DNA of 64,000 bases, taken from Phragmites australis (taxonomy: Eukaryota > Streptophyta > Magnoliopsida > Poales > Poaceae). The translations under genes and the position numbers were made by a program. Below the pieces are notes generated by a model. That model saw nothing but the letters and a program-made list of their open reading frames with translations. It made no database searches and had not been told where the DNA came from. Numbering within the stretch: the stretch's first letter is position 1; every line of letters begins with the position of its first letter. Below are positions 44,764-58,003 of the stretch, piece after piece. The stretch covers positions 27,227,568 to 27,291,567 of the forward strand of contig NC_084937.1 of assembly GCF_958298935.1 (NCBI RefSeq). Reading direction: 5' to 3'.

Positions 44764-46664
44764 TGCACCCTATTTTTTGGTAAAGCTTGCGTACTGAAAA
44801 ATATTTTCATGCACAATAATTATGAACAGCTATTATCTCTTTTCAGCCATCACTTAGGACGATGATAAACGATGTGTCGACTATGTATGCTCTTAGGGCG
44901 TTGATAAATAAACATCAACCATATATCTTATGTACCCTTCCTTGGTAATGCCTAACTAAATTGTAAATATTCATAAAACAATAGTCAGGGATCACAACAA
45001 AATCATGGAGAATAACCAAACATACCTAGACATAGTTTCCACGATAACAACATCGGTGGAACAAGTAATGAAAATAAATGATGTGGCTGCCAATTGTTTT
45101 GATGATCATGTGCAAACATGTGATTTTGCAGTTATTTCCTGGATCCCTTCGCCTTCAAATTTGTCTCTTGTGTAATTCTAGCAATGGATGCTTGAACACT
45201 ACCCTTAGTTTGGCCTTGTGTGCTACCTTTAGGAACCCACATATTCTTCTTATAATTAACCACATGCTTTCGATTAGTCACAGCAGCTGCCTTCTCACTT
45301 TCTTACTTTGAACCTGAATTGGAACACACGCATTCAGCTACATCATTTACTATTGAGCTACTGGACCTTTCTTTTTTTGCTAATCCTAACATCAATAATT
45401 TTTCTTCTATGTGCTGCTTTTTCTTATCACATACTAATACTGGAGCCCAAACTAGATGTATATTTGTCTTGACCACATGAAGCATGTGCATTTTATCAGG
45501 TATCGGTATAGCTCCTTCAATTGAATTCACACTCATCAGCTTCTTGGGTACAATGTTAGCTTCTCATCTTTTGAAGGCAAATCTGAAATTTTATTCTTGT
45601 TACCATATCTTTTAATATGATAAACTTGTTTGATCACTTTCCTCTTCCTTTGATCTGCAGACCGATTCCCTTGATCAAAATGGTCATCCTTAGCATGTGA
45701 TTGTCTTTTAGATACTGGCCTTCTTGGAGCTGCATACTCTGGATAAGGTGGTCCAAAATGTGTTGGAGGAGGTATCCACGGAACATACCAGCTCCATGAC
45801 GAGTAAGTAGAAAAACCAACAGGAGAAAACGACATTGGCATTGGTAGCCCGAGAGGAGGATACGACACTGTTGCATGAAAGTCTTCCCATCACCAATCCC
45901 GACCATCAAACTCATGCTTTGGAGGTGCTCTCGGTCTTCCAAAATTACTTAGCCAACTAGTAACCTTTTGCCCAACCTTTTCATTCTCATGCATAGCCAG
46001 AAGACGTTTGAATGTCACCTCCGACTTTGTATTTTGTGTAGCTCTAGCAGTTGATGCTTGAATATTATCCTTAGTCTTAGCTTGTTTACTGTTTTTAAGG
46101 ACCCAAACCATATTCTTCTTTGCCCCCAAAAATTTGCTAACCTTTTTAATTCTATGATCAATATGCTTGCTATCTAGCACTACTTTGTTCTATTTGGTTG
46201 CATCAGCCTTTTCCGGTCAAATTAACACTTTCTTGTTCTCACTACTAACCACATTTTCAGTGGAAAACTTTTCATCTAAATTATGCCCCCTGTCCTTTGA
46301 CAGTCTACAAATTTCAATTGATCTTCATTAAAAGCATATTGCATTTGCCAGTGAAACATATTGCAATCATTAGTACTACGAGTAAACAAATTATGCTATT
46401 TGTAATATGTACGCTGTCCTAATTCTTCATGTGATGGTATAACATGATGACTAAGTAATCTAATATGCTTTATTGCAATAAGATATCAATGATCACACTT
46501 TGTAAAATCAAATGTGTATCTTTTCTTTCTTAGCTGATTCTTTTGTGGAGATGGTTTCAAAGCTAAACAAACAAATGGTTCAAAGTCGATATCAACTCAT
46601 TCGGCTACACATTTACTTGTACTTGTTTTATCCAACATCTTAGAATTATTTTCCACTATATTAA
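44764..46664 (-). pseudogene. gag, C-terminal part, of outer element
   Basis: From right to left: a domain with KKRYTFDFTKCDH and a Cys/His motif in STNDCNMFHWQMQYAF typical of grass gypsy gag; then KVGQKVTSWLSNFGRP with PPKHEFDGRDW; then a Pro/Tyr-rich stretch (PPTHFGPPYPEYAAPRRPV) and a basic tail. Stops and frame changes interrupt every block. The final part (45536-45303) matches the internal segment at 13271-12981 of the other copy. The next 540 bases to the LTR show no pol domain. Confidence 0.62.
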
Positions 46665-47281
46665 TGTTGAATATCTAACTATAGGGTATATACGTATAAG
46701 GAGTATACCATATATGGATAAGGTATATCGCGTGCATGCTTAACAACTCTGTATATTACAGACCTGAATCTGCAGTACCTGATACTCTGGAGATCTAGTA
46801 GGCGCATACTAGGAAGGTCTCGATTGGTTACCCAACTCGAGAACAACTAGCATCCCATCTAGATTTATCTGATCTTTCTTGGTGGACAAGATGAAAGACT
46901 CACTATCAACTACAGTGAGATAGGAGATGGTACAAGGCCCTTATATAAGGCGAAGACCCGGACTCCCGAAGGGAGGCTCTTTTTCCGGAGGAACACAACT
47001 CATCTGCAACTCGACGCAAGAACTAGGACCACAGGAGATACTCGGTGACTTCCTCATTGGTCTGGTTTAGATCTCATCTACTCCTTGTAATATATCTAGA
47101 CACATTATTTATACTCGAGTTAATACAGATACATCATCGACCACATAGGACGTAGGGTATTACTCTAATAGGGGCCCGAGCCTATATACATCGTGCATGC
47201 CTCGTCTCCTATTTGATTCCTAAATCGCGAAGACAACCCCGTTATTCTTACGGACATATTCTCAGGGAAAAACCCTCGATA
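46665..47281 (+). repeat. 5' LTR of nested gypsy element
   Basis: 617 bp from TGTTGAATATC to CCCTCGATA. TATA box TATATAAGG at 46942-46950. It aligns closely with the two pieces of the 3' LTR. Confidence 0.78.
46942..46950 (+). promoter_or_regulatory. TATA box in 5' LTR of nested gypsy element
   Basis: TATATAAGG, matched by TATATAAGG at 58223-58231 in the 3' LTR. Confidence 0.6.
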
Positions 47282-47282
47282 G

Positions 47283-47300
47283 TTGGCACGCCAGGTAGGG
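47283..47300 (+). other. primer-binding site of nested gypsy element
   Basis: TTGGCACGCCAGGTAGGG starts one or two bases after the LTR end. This placement and sequence are common in grass gypsy elements. The priming tRNA is not assigned here. Confidence 0.6.
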
Positions 47301-50300
47301 ATCTTCTGCTTTTTATGATCAACTATATCTCGAGTGCACATTTGCATCGGATTCTCCGACGCTGGCTTCTATGATCTCTTTGAATCGCCATCAATAGCTT
47401 TTGAATCACCCCCGGCTGGATCAAAGATCACGTTTAGAACTATGGTTTTTCGCTGGGATGATCATGGTGGACTCATCCACACCGGTATTCTCAAGTCCAG
47501 CCCATTGGATACGTACCGTGAGGTGTGACACCTTGAATGGGATCCCAAGGAGCCTAATCTTCCGTAGTTCATGAACACCGACAGCGACGCGAGTGGTGAT
47601 GACGACTCCGTCGACAGCCAGAGCAGCCGGATAGATCAATTTGTGTTTATGGCTGGAGGAATCAGGATCCCACCTGCCGATCTGATGGCGGTATATCCAA
47701 ACACCATGGTGAATAATGGCACAAAAATCCTCGAAGATCCAGCGGCAGTGCCCACCAACGCCGGCAATGCTGGAGACATACCTTCAGACACATCTGCAGC
47801 CAGAGCTCTCTATGCTCCTAACACCATCGATCATTGATGAACTGTAGGAGGACCGTGCTTCCTGGTCTTCAACGACAGCTTCAATGGGCACACCTCCACT
47901 AGCACCGGTCCCAAGATCGAAGGATGAGCTCCCTCAGGGAGGTCATCACGAGGCTTCATCGGCTCGACCATAGCCGAGCCTCAATAGTGGTGTTTCTAGC
48001 ACTTCAGATGTTAATATCCAGGGACCCATCTGATTCTGAGATCCCTTTCAATGTTGGATCTGATGAATCCTTTAACCCAATGGTTAATCATGTCAGGATC
48101 CTACTCGATATGACTCAAATCTAAGTTGATCGAGCAAACTATCCTAGCACCTATAGGCCCCCCAGCCGGCAAGGTGCTAGTTCGAGGAGCCATAGACGCA
48201 GACACTCTCGAGTAGAACGGTCGCAAGTAGGCAGCTTGGGAGGTCGACCCCAAGTACAGCCCTACAGCTCAAACTGTAATTGCCCCATCCACGAGCGCAG
48301 GAATCAGGGAGACCTAAGGAACCTAATCCCTCACAACAGATGTGACTTGTGAGAGGTTATCAACAACAACCATGAGGAGCGCTGTGAGGATGACTGACGC
48401 TACAATGATCGCAAATCTCCAGGACGAAACAATTGACGTGTCTCCCCTGATCGAAGGGATAGGTGTGAAAGTCCTTCTCCTTTGCCTCCTGAGGAATTCG
48501 ACAGAGGTTGTGAAGCCTTCGTCCTAGAGCTATGATTGATGTGGTGGCCCAATAAGTTCATGACGAGCCCAATCCAGAAGTATAACAGGAAGATCAACCC
48601 CGACGAGTGGTTACAGATCTATACCATACTTATCTGAGCAGTTGGTTGAAATAACAAGGTAATGATCAATTACCTGCTAACCATGCTTGATGGAACAGGG
48701 TCCTAGTTGTTGAACCTGCCTCCCAACTCGATCGAATCATGGGACGAGTTGAAGGTTCAGTTCATAGCCAACTTCCAGGGTACTTTCGAGAACCTAGGAA
48801 TGGAGAACGATCTTCATCAACAGAACCAGGGAAAGGATGAGTCCCTCTGAGACTTCATCAACATGATCCCGGATATTTCTAACGAATCTGTTATCATCGC
48901 CTTCAAGAGAGGTATAAAGAACACAGAACAGGTCGGGAAGCTTGGTACCCAGAAGATCCAGATGCTCAAGGAGCTCTTCAAGTTGGCCGATAAATCTGCA
49001 AAGAAAGTTCAAGGTTAGGCACATGCTAAAAACCCTCAGTCTGGCAAGAACAATCCCAAGTCCTCGAAGAACGAGGGGACGAAGGGCAAGCCTGGTGACA
49101 AGCGCAAGGGTCTAGATATGACCGTAGTCGTGGTCAATAGGTGTAAGTCATGCAACACCGAGGACAATAAATGCTTGAGTCGAGTTGCTACAAAAGAAGG
49201 TCGAAGAGAAGCTCAAATCTACTTCTATTGAGCACCATGGCAAATAGACTAAGCGAGATGCTAAAGGCGATGAGCTCGAGTTCCACGAGTCTGACAAAAG
49301 TTTGGCACACACCTTTGGAGGATCCATCGTGTACGAGTGAAAAACACATACAAGGTAGTCAAACAAGAGGTCAACCTGACTCTCACCTGGCCTAATTGGC
49401 ACCTCAGGTCGTCGAAAGTTCCGATTACCTTCAACGAAGTCTACCATCCTCCCGCGGTCCCACATCCTGGTTGATATTTGGTTGTGGTACAATCGACTAT
49501 TCTCAACATCAAAGTTTCTCGAACACTAATTGATGGAGGTAGTTCGCTTAATCTCATCTTTGCCTAGACTTTAGATAAGATGGGGATCAAGAGATCGGAG
49601 CTCAAGAAGGGAGTCGAACCTTTCCATGGCATAACTCCCAATTCATCGATGAGCCCCTTGGCCAGATCAAGTTGCCAGTCATGTTTGGCATGCCCGACAA
49701 CTTCCGCACAGAGAAGCTTACCTTTGACGTCGTAGATTTTGAGACGGTGTACAATGTGATTCTAGGGCACCCAATATTGGGTAAGTTCATTGTTGTCATG
49801 CACTACATATACCAGGCACTCAAGATCTCGAGCTCTAAAGGGGTCATAACTGTCAAAGGAGATCAACGAGTAGCAGTCAAGTGCGACTAGCAGAGCTTGG
49901 ATATGGTCAAACACTTCAGTCAATCGTCAATTATTTCAAAAGGTGTGGAGTCCAAGTGCTAGAAGCATCAAGTCGTCAGTGACTCCATGCTTGTAAGCCT
50001 TGCTAACACATCCCAGTCAAACGATGTTGCAAAGGAAGAGACCAACGATGGCGCAAAGGATAAAATAAATAATGGTGTTGTCAAGGCAGTGCCCCTTGAC
50101 TCGTCTGAACCAGCCAAGACGGTTAAGGTTAGGACTGGTCTCGACCCCAAATAGGAATTCGAGCTCGTTAATTTCCTTCGAACGAACCAAGATGTGTTTG
50201 TATGGCAACCATCTGATATGTCTGAGGTTCCTAGGGAAGTAATCGAGCATCGACTAGTTGTTAAATCTGACATCAAACCTATGGTGCAGAAGCACCAAAG

Positions 50301-50914
50301 ATATACTGAGGATAGGAAGCTAGCCATCTAGGAGGAGGTCGATAAACTCCTAAAGGAAGGCTTTATTCAAGAAGTTCATCATCCTACGTGCCTCGTGAAT
50401 CCTGTCATCATCAAGAAGGCTAGTGACAGGTGGAGAATGTGTGTCGACTTCACCGATCTCAACAAAGCCTACCTCAAGGGTCCTTTTTCCTCTCCTGTGC
50501 ATCAACCAGATAGTTAACTCTATGACAAGTTGTGTGTTGCTGTGTTTTCTAGATTCCTATTCGGGGTATCATCAAATTGGCATGGGAATTTAGGACGAGC
50601 AGAAAACTGCTTTTACTACTCCTATTGGTGTATTTTGTTACATAAAGATGCCTTTTGGTTTGAAGAATGCTGATACTAAGTATCAAAGTTGTATTTAGAA
50701 TTGTCTACAACCCCAGATTGGGTGCAATGTAGAAGTTTATGTCGATAATGTAGTCAAGTCTGGGACCAAATATGCATTGATCATCGACCTCAAGGAAACC
50801 TTCGACAACCTCAGGAAGTATCGCATGATGCTCAACCCTAAAAAGTGCACACTCAGCGTGCCGTCTGGTAAGCTTCTCGGCTTCTTGGTGTCAAGTTGAG
50901 GCATTGAGGATAGT
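47301..50914 (+). pseudogene. gag, protease and RT of nested gypsy element
   Basis: A gag leader (47571-47837) is followed by the retrotransposon gag domain (about 48740-49015: NFQGTFENLGMENDLHQQ, then FKRGIKN and LKELFKLADK). Protease lies at about 49500-49890 with IDGGSS and VILGHPILGKF. RT starts at about 50150: KLLKEGFIQEVHHPT, then VDFTDLNKAY. The catalytic YVDD reads YVDN (50738-50749), so one of the two metal-binding Asp residues is lost. More than ten in-frame stops and several frame changes occur. RT is interrupted at 50914 by the solo LTR. Confidence 0.75.
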
Positions 50915-52381
50915 TGTCGGAGGGTGAACTCCTTAAGCAGGGATCCGGAGGGACCCCCTTTGAGATTCGGCTGAGGGGATGATTCTGAATCTGTTTTGCG
51001 GGTGAAATAAATGGGCGTAAATGCTATGGCAGGTGGAATGGAATGATCGGATGCAGGATGCAGCAAATGCACTGGAGGTTTTTTAGACAGGTTCGGCCGC
51101 ACTGAGCGTAATACTCTACTCCTGTATGGATGCTATAAATGCACTAAGAATGTCTCTCAGGGATGTTGCTGGTTACAAGAATATTTGTCTATCCTAGAGC
51201 TTCGGGCTCCTTGTTCTTCGGTGATCTTAGCTTCTGTGCTTGTACTGGGGTGTTCTTCTGTCTTCGATCTTCGTCCGGACGTCGGATGTGTCTGGATTTG
51301 ACCTCTTGAGTCGAGGTCCTCTTTCCGTGTCCACCGGCTCCTCTTAAATACTTGTCGGCGGTAGCGTGCCTAGAGAGGGAGGGCACGAGTTCCAAGGCGT
51401 CATAAATGGAAAAGCAACCATCATGGGCTGCAGCGCGAAATGATGGGGGGGTTCAAAACGCGCCCCCGCCCGGTCTCGGTCGTCATGATGTCGTTCTGCA
51501 ACGGGCGCCACGAAGAGGGCCCATCGGGCAGCCACCGAACGGCCCGGCGTGCCCGCCCGGTCCAGTACGCCTGACACAACAGGGCGGCAGGCGGGGCGCC
51601 TTAGGCCTCGCGATGCTACCTCGAGGCGCGCCAGATGACGCGGGATGGGACCCGTGCATTAAATGTCCCCACGTCCTCCTGCCAGAATATGGCAGGGACT
51701 GACACCGAGCGTGACAGGAGCAGTTGGAAGTAACAGGCCACGCGCCCTCTTAAATGTGGCATCGGGCCTTTCACTGGTTGACACCTCACCGCTGGACCTC
51801 TATGGGGGTCACCGGCGAAGGACTTCTTAGGCCGTCGGGGAACCGAGTGCTCGAGGGCCACTGTTCACAACCCTGAGCACTCTCTCCCAGGTATGCTCTT
51901 TCTTGGTCCTCGGGGAACCGAGTGCTCGGGGGCCACTATTCATGGTTCCGAGCACTCTCTCCCGAAATTGACTGTTCAGGTCCTCGAGGAACCGAGTGTT
52001 CGGAGGCCGCTGTTAACGGCCCTGAGCGCTCTCTCCCGGAACTATCTTCCTTGGGTCCTCGGGGTACTCGGGTGCTCAGGGGCCACTGCTCGCAGCTCCG
52101 AGCACTCCCTTCCCGGTACTCGGCTTTTCTGGTCGTCGGGGGACTTGGGTGCCCGGGGGCTACTGTTCACGGCCCCGAGCACTCTCTTCCCGGCATTTGG
52201 TCTTCACGGATCATCAGGGAACTCGGGTACTCGGGGACCACTGTTCATAGCCCCGAGCACCCTCTCCCAGGACTAAGTCTTCTCGTACCTCGCAGAGATG
52301 ATCCCCGCGGGAGGGCGCCACATGGCAAATTGCTGATCTGGCCTCGGGACTTGGGGACCCCTGGTTCCTGATTCACCGACA
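50915..52381 (-). mobile_element. solo LTR of Tat family, in RT of nested gypsy element
   Basis: 1467 bp. Read on the minus strand it starts TGTCGGTGAATCAGGAACC and ends CCTCCGACA, the same termini as the 17436-28469 element. It is flanked by perfect 5-bp duplications atagt (50910-50914, 52382-52386). The interior (51840-52290) has at least six diverged palindromic units with CTCGGGG and CCCCGAG arms, akin to the 72-bp array of the other element. No internal genes remain, so it arose by LTR-LTR recombination. Confidence 0.9.
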
Positions 52382-52386
52382 ATAGT

Positions 52387-53335
52387 CCATGCAAAATCGA
52401 GGCTCTCGACCAGTTGTCGTCACCTCAAACACTATAGGAGGTTCAAAAACTGACAGGATGTATAGCATCCCTTAGTCGATTTATTTCTAGGATGGGCGAA
52501 TGAGGGATACCATTCTTCAAGCTCTTGAAGAAACATGACCGGTTCGAGTGGACGGAAGAAGCGGAAAATGCCTTCAAGGATTTAAAAAGGTAATTATCGT
52601 CTCCGTTAATTCTTACCCCGCCTAATAAAAAAGAGGAGCTCTTTTTGTATGTTGCGGCTACCCCGCAAGTTGTAAGAACAGTTTTAGTGGTCGAACAGGA
52701 ATGCCCCGATAAAATGGCCAAGGTCAAAAACCTGCTTACTACGTGAGCAAAGTCCTACATGATGCGAAACTACAATACCCACAAGTGTAGAAATTGCTTT
52801 ATGCAGTCTTGATGTCTTCCCAGAAGCTATGAAACTATTTTTAAGCTCATAAGGTCACTGTTATGACGATGTATCTAGAGATGGCCAAATGGGATGTGCC
52901 TATTGGACTGGCCCGAGGCCCAGCATAGTAAGCCCGGCCCAGGCATGACATGGCCTGAGGCCATGGGTCGTGCCTAGGCCGAGCGCGTGGCATGACGTGC
53001 CAGCACGGCACGACCCTGCTAAGTCGGGTCGGCACAGGCACGACCAGTGCGGGCCGGCACAGACAGGCATGACCAGCCTGGCACGTCTGGACTGGGCTAT
53101 TTTGTATTTTCTATATATATTTTTAATTTTGCAGCTTTTTTGTATCAATTTTCTGGCGGTATTCATCGTTGAATGGACAAGCATTGACAAAACTAAGCCA
53201 AGTGTGGTCAGAGACCACTAGACGCTCTTCTTTGATGGAACGCTCACGCTTCAAGGCTCGGGGGCTGGCATCATTCTCAAATTTCCGACGGGCAACGAAC
53301 TCCAGTACATTGTTCTTAGGAGACAAGCATTGTTT
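52387..53335 (+). pseudogene. RT end and RNase H of nested gypsy element
   Basis: Continues the RT reading frame after the solo LTR: FFKLLKKHDRFEWTEEAENA and LFLYVAATPQVV, then a broken RNase H connection. After the hAT-like insert, RNase H resumes with SVVRDH and FFDGTLTLQGSGAG-like sequence and ends at about 53335. Several stops. Integrase is absent. Confidence 0.7.
52876..53150. mobile_element. hAT-like fragment inside RNase H of nested gypsy element
   Basis: Begins TAGAGATGGCCAAATGGG, followed by GGCCCGAGGCC and GGCACGACC-type repeats characteristic of a grass hAT family. The right end is unclear; RNase H sequence is back by about 53160. The insertion or an associated deletion removed part of RNase H. 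Confidence 0.45.
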
Positions 53336-53354
53336 TGGTGTTGAGGGAGGCCGA

Positions 53355-54420
53355 CTAGGTCATGCGGTCGAGGGTCTGCTCCTCTAGCTCTTGGAACGTT
53401 GTAACCGCAGCTCCCTGACTGGCAATCATAGCATCTCGATCAGCCTCTGATTTCTCTGAATTTGTGGCCATTGCGTCCCGATTGGCTTCCACCGTCTTCA
53501 AAGCATCAGCCATAGCTTTCCGGTCAGTTCTGGCTAGCTTCAGGTCGCCTTGGAGCTTTCTCAAATATTTGACCTTGTTTTTGATGGTTTTGATTGCTCG
53601 TTAAGGATGGCATTTTTGTCCCTAATTACGGACTCGAGAACTGGAAAGAATATACAGGTATCGGTTAACAGTTACTCGATGAATGAATCACTTACTGGTG
53701 ATCAAAGGGGGAACTAAAGTTCAACTCTTAATAAGCTTGAGGTGAGCTCCACATCCTTTTCCATTTGGCAATTGTTGTGGTCGACTTCCAAATACCGGGC
53801 CTTGGTAGCAACCACCTGGACGCCTACAGCTTTAATGAGGTCCTCCAGAGCCGCAAAAAGGTTCTTTCATTGAGGCTGATGCTAGTACTTCAGTCTTGTT
53901 AGTTTGTAAGCTTGACCCAGATACATCCACTGAGGATTTCTCTGGTCAAGGAGACAATGGTGGAATAATTGTGGAGGCCGAAGCCAGGTCGATGATCGAG
54001 TCACTAGCGATTTGCCCCTTTGACTTCTCCAGAAGTGGCAAACTGAAACAATTCCACTTCGGAACACATTTCTGTGGCGCCTTGATCGACGTGAAAGGCG
54101 GAGTGATGATATCGTGTGAATCTCTGCACGCATTGAATGTTCCTATACCCATCGGTTCCAATTTCGAAAGGTTTTTTTAACTCTACTCGGAATCGGGTGT
54201 CCACTAATCGAGCTTTTAGTCCTTTCTTGAGCTTTGAGTGCGGTTAACAGCAAGGCGCTCGACCCAATTGTGTTTCCACTAGATACTCAGAATAGGATCC
54301 ATTCTTACTCGATTCTCTCAATTGTAAGCTTGAATCATCTTATTCAACCAGGCTTAGCTTGGCAGTACTTGAGTGGAAAATTGCAAAAACCCTTCCTCTT
54401 GAGCGGAGTTAGGGGGTTAC
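53355..54420 (-). pseudogene. antisense-gene remnants of nested gypsy element
   Basis: Minus-strand coiled-coil sequence (KLQGDLKLARTDRKAMADAL and EANRDAMATNSEKSEADRD) at 53564-53355, then further broken minus-strand pieces to about 54200. Position between pol and 3' LTR and the coiled-coil nature match the antisense gene at 23199-26396, though sequence similarity is low. A PPT-like GGAGTTAGGGGGTTAC precedes 54421 on the plus strand. Confidence 0.5.
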
Positions 54421-54479
54421 TATCAAATATCTAACTATAGCGTATATACGCATAAAGAATATACCATATATGGATATGG
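54421..54479 (+). repeat. 3' LTR of nested gypsy element, left piece
   Basis: First 59 bases of the LTR, matching 46665-46723, ending in the target duplication tatgg (54475-54479). The first bases have drifted (TATC for TGTT). Confidence 0.7.
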
Positions 54480-55076
54480 TGTGATAGCCCAAATGGCTTG
54501 AGCATGTCATTAAGCATCATGAGCATCATGTTTATTTATTTTAAGCAATTATTAACATGCAAATTCATTTAAACATACATTGTGAAAATTGATGTTAAGA
54601 GGTGCTTTGTGAAGCAACTCACAATATTGCTATGAAACATAAGTTTGGAAATAATTTAAGAAATTAGTCCATGTTAAACGAGGAATATTAGTGATTTTTC
54701 CTAAATTTTTGGGAATGATTTTGAAGGCATAAAAATTGCCACAATTTAGAAAATCTTGCATTTTTGGAGATTTTTAAATTTAAATTGGCTCAATATTTTT
54801 GAGTCAAACAAGTTAAAAATGAGTTGCACGTGAATTATTGTTTCACACAAAATTTGTCCCACGAATTTTGGATGATAGGAAGACCTACAAATGAATTAGA
54901 AAAATGGCAGAGATATTTTCTTCAGTTGGCTACTGTTCATCGCCCATTCCCCCTCTGTGCTCTCTGGTCGGCTGCCGTTGTAGACTTTTGCAGCCACCGG
55001 CCAGCCACCCATGACGTCGGCGTAGTCTTTGTTGACCAGAGCTTGGTTGCCGTCCTTATCTCCCCTTGCCCTCACT

Positions 55077-55145
<69 letters not shown>

Positions 55146-57998
55146 TCCCTCTCACTCGACCGCTTTCGAGTAGAGCAGCGTCACACAACAGCACACCGCG
55201 CCACCGGCAAAATCCGTCGTGCCACCAGTGAGCTCCCTCAAAGCCCAAGCCATGAGAAGCACGAAGGGAGGTCACTAAAGTCTCATTGACCGTTTCCCCT
55301 ACGAATCCGTCATTGACTCGTCGCGTCGCCCCTCTTCTCCTTCGGCTCTGGCAGTTCTACCCCACACCTCACCGCTGAGCCGTCGAGCCACCGCCTCTCC
55401 GGCCCAACCGACATTGTGGTGAGCTTCCCCATCCCCCGTAGATCCTAGAGTGTGCATCCGTTTTTCTTCGGCGCGTCGGTGGCCTGTGTCTCGTGTCTCC
55501 GGCCCGTGTCTCCACAGTGACCGAGCTGCCGCCGCCTTTGTGAGCCGCCACCAGCCACCTTCCGACCTGGTTCATTGGCCATGGGTCACGCTATTGTGTC
55601 CACATGCCTGCACCGGTCCCGTTGGTGCCCTCGGCTGGGATGATGGCGGCGGCACTGGCCGAGCCGGTCGGCCCGCCGTGGTGCCGCACGGCAATGGCCT
55701 CAGGTCGGTTTTGATCCCAGTCAAGCGTCGGTCCCGCGTTTCATCTCTTAGGCTAGAGGGCCGCTGGTGTAAAAAGAATTTAGTCTCATTTAATAATCCG
55801 GTTAATTCAAAAATCGCAAAATAGAATTGTTGTTCGATTGATAAATCAGCTGAAACATTGTTTAGTGTGTAGAAAAATAAATAGAGCTCCAAAAATCATG
55901 AGACCAATTTTGCTAGCTTCTTTTTGTCATACTCTACATTTTAAAAATACTTGGAGCTATGAAATATGTATTGGAATTGGTTTAATTAATGAAGATAGGT
56001 TTAAGATTTGTTAATTCATAATTAAACATTGGTAATTCCAAAACTAATGAGATCAATTTTGTTAATCTTATTTTAATATGCCTTGTGCAGTAAAAAATAA
56101 TCATCTACATGTTAGATATGATTAAGTTTCTATTTAGGGTGAAACTTTGTTTTAAGCTTAATTAATCCAGAAAATAATTAAATGCTCAACATTAATCCAA
56201 ATTAAGAAAAAATCTTTAATGTCTTAAACTCATGACCTGAACGCACTGCATCTCCACTATTATCATACATTGTGGAGCATCCGTCATTGCATGTCATTCA
56301 TACTCATCATTGCATGCGTTCTTCATTAGTGAACGAAGGTCTGGAGCGTAACACGAGTGTGATTGAGGGCGACACCGAGGAACACCACTTCTGCGAGTTC
56401 TGTTCAGGAAGTACCGAGTAAACCCCAGAGCAGAAAGACAAGCATCTAAGCATACTGCACCCTTTGTTCAAATTGAATGGAGTCTAAATTGATAAATTAT
56501 GCTTTATGTATGTTTGCATGTGTTGAGTTCAGTGTCAGGCTAATATGGATAGAACTATGTTGATGCATTATCTCTGCCTTGACTTATTGATGAATCCTTA
56601 TCCTTGTAGCCTTGATGTCTAGCTTCAGGGTTTATTCAAAATACTTAGCAATGCTTAGGACCTCAGTAGAAGTCGAGCGATGGTGCTGCCGTTGTTCGCG
56701 AGCTTAGAGCTTAATCACTGTTCACAGATACAAAGATGAGGTTGAGATGAATGGTTGAGATGTGAGATTGAGGCAAGATGTGGGCAGTGTTAGGGGTATC
56801 TTCTGCCTAGGAGGAGTCCTCTGGGTAGTTTGGGAGAGGAGTCCGGATGCCATAGACCGCTTGTATCGTTTAAGGTCGTCCGTCGGTATAGTTAGCTCTA
56901 GCACTTTTTGTATTCACCATATGCTAATCTAATGGTAAGGTAAGCCGATTATCATATGTCGTACCAACACTTGCCTTACGGCTCTATGACGCATAAGAGA
57001 AAAAAGAAAAGGAGAAGCAAGGTGGCAAAGAGCCGGAGGTGTCCGGGACACGCTCGTGTTAACCCCGATGCCATATGGGCATTGCAAGTGGGTGGTTCCA
57101 GGTATGAGAAATGTTGACACGAGTACCCCTTGTGTGTACTTTTGTGAGTAGCACAAGCCGAATGGTACTCGAGTCGTGTGGCTAAAGTTGTACCCCCTGC
57201 AGGGTGTAAGAACAATTCGAATTGCCGCGCTCTCAGTCATGAATATGCTATTGTTTCATTTGTATCGGCGTAGAGTTTATGAATGTGGGATAAGGTTATG
57301 GTATGATGGAATTGGTTAGTAGTTTGTTGATGAGATATTATGGTTACTATACATACATGTTCAAGTTGTGGTTTACAGGATAGAAAGATAGTTGTTTTTT
57401 TAGTTAAGTATAGATGCTCACACATATGTGTCCCAGTTGCTTACCACATATGTTTTACTTAACCTTGCGGCCTACTCTTGCTAACAGCTCAATGCATAAT
57501 CCTTGGAGTCAAGCTATGTATATGTGTTTTATATGGATTAAGTCTTGCGAGTACTTTCGTACTCATACCTGCGCTTTCAGGTTCTACTGGTGAGGGTGAT
57601 GCAGTGTTTGGATACTTCGTGCCCGCCGATGCAGGTGGTGGGCAAGAGTAGTGCATCCTACTCTAGTGAGACGTAGCTTTTGGGGTGGAGCCTAAATGCA
57701 TATGACTTCACTCTCCTTTTGTTGTTGTTAGGGTTTTAATCTTATGTTGCGTACTTTCTCTTTATGTAAACTGTTGCAAATGGTTGCAGGCTTAAGAACT
57801 TGTAATATAACTTTAATTACTCATTCTTTCTTAAGCTATGTTGTAATGTACATATCGGAAAGGTATGTGTTCTGATCTTGGGCACAAAATACGTACCGGG
57901 ACTACCGGGATGGTATTCTGGTTAATCATTGAGGTTGTATTTATGAATAATGATCCTCCTGATGATTAATTAGAATATTTTTTGGATGGTTCCTCATA
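54480..57998 (+). mobile_element. 3.5-kb solo LTR inside the 3' LTR of the nested gypsy element
   Basis: 3519 bp from TGTGATAGCCC to CCTCATA, flanked by perfect tatgg duplications (54475-54479, 57999-58003). No gag or pol is inside. Discounting it and one duplication, the host LTR aligns continuously with the 5' LTR. LTRs of this size and start occur in large-LTR gypsy families of grasses such as Tekay/del types; that family call is inference. A diverged relative lies inverted at 31150-33333. Confidence 0.8.
55081..55143 (+). repeat. (CT)n microsatellite in the solo LTR
   Basis: About 31 uninterrupted CT dinucleotides. It may mark a CT-rich core of the LTR promoter or leader. Confidence 0.95.
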
Positions 57999-58003
57999 TA
58001 TGG

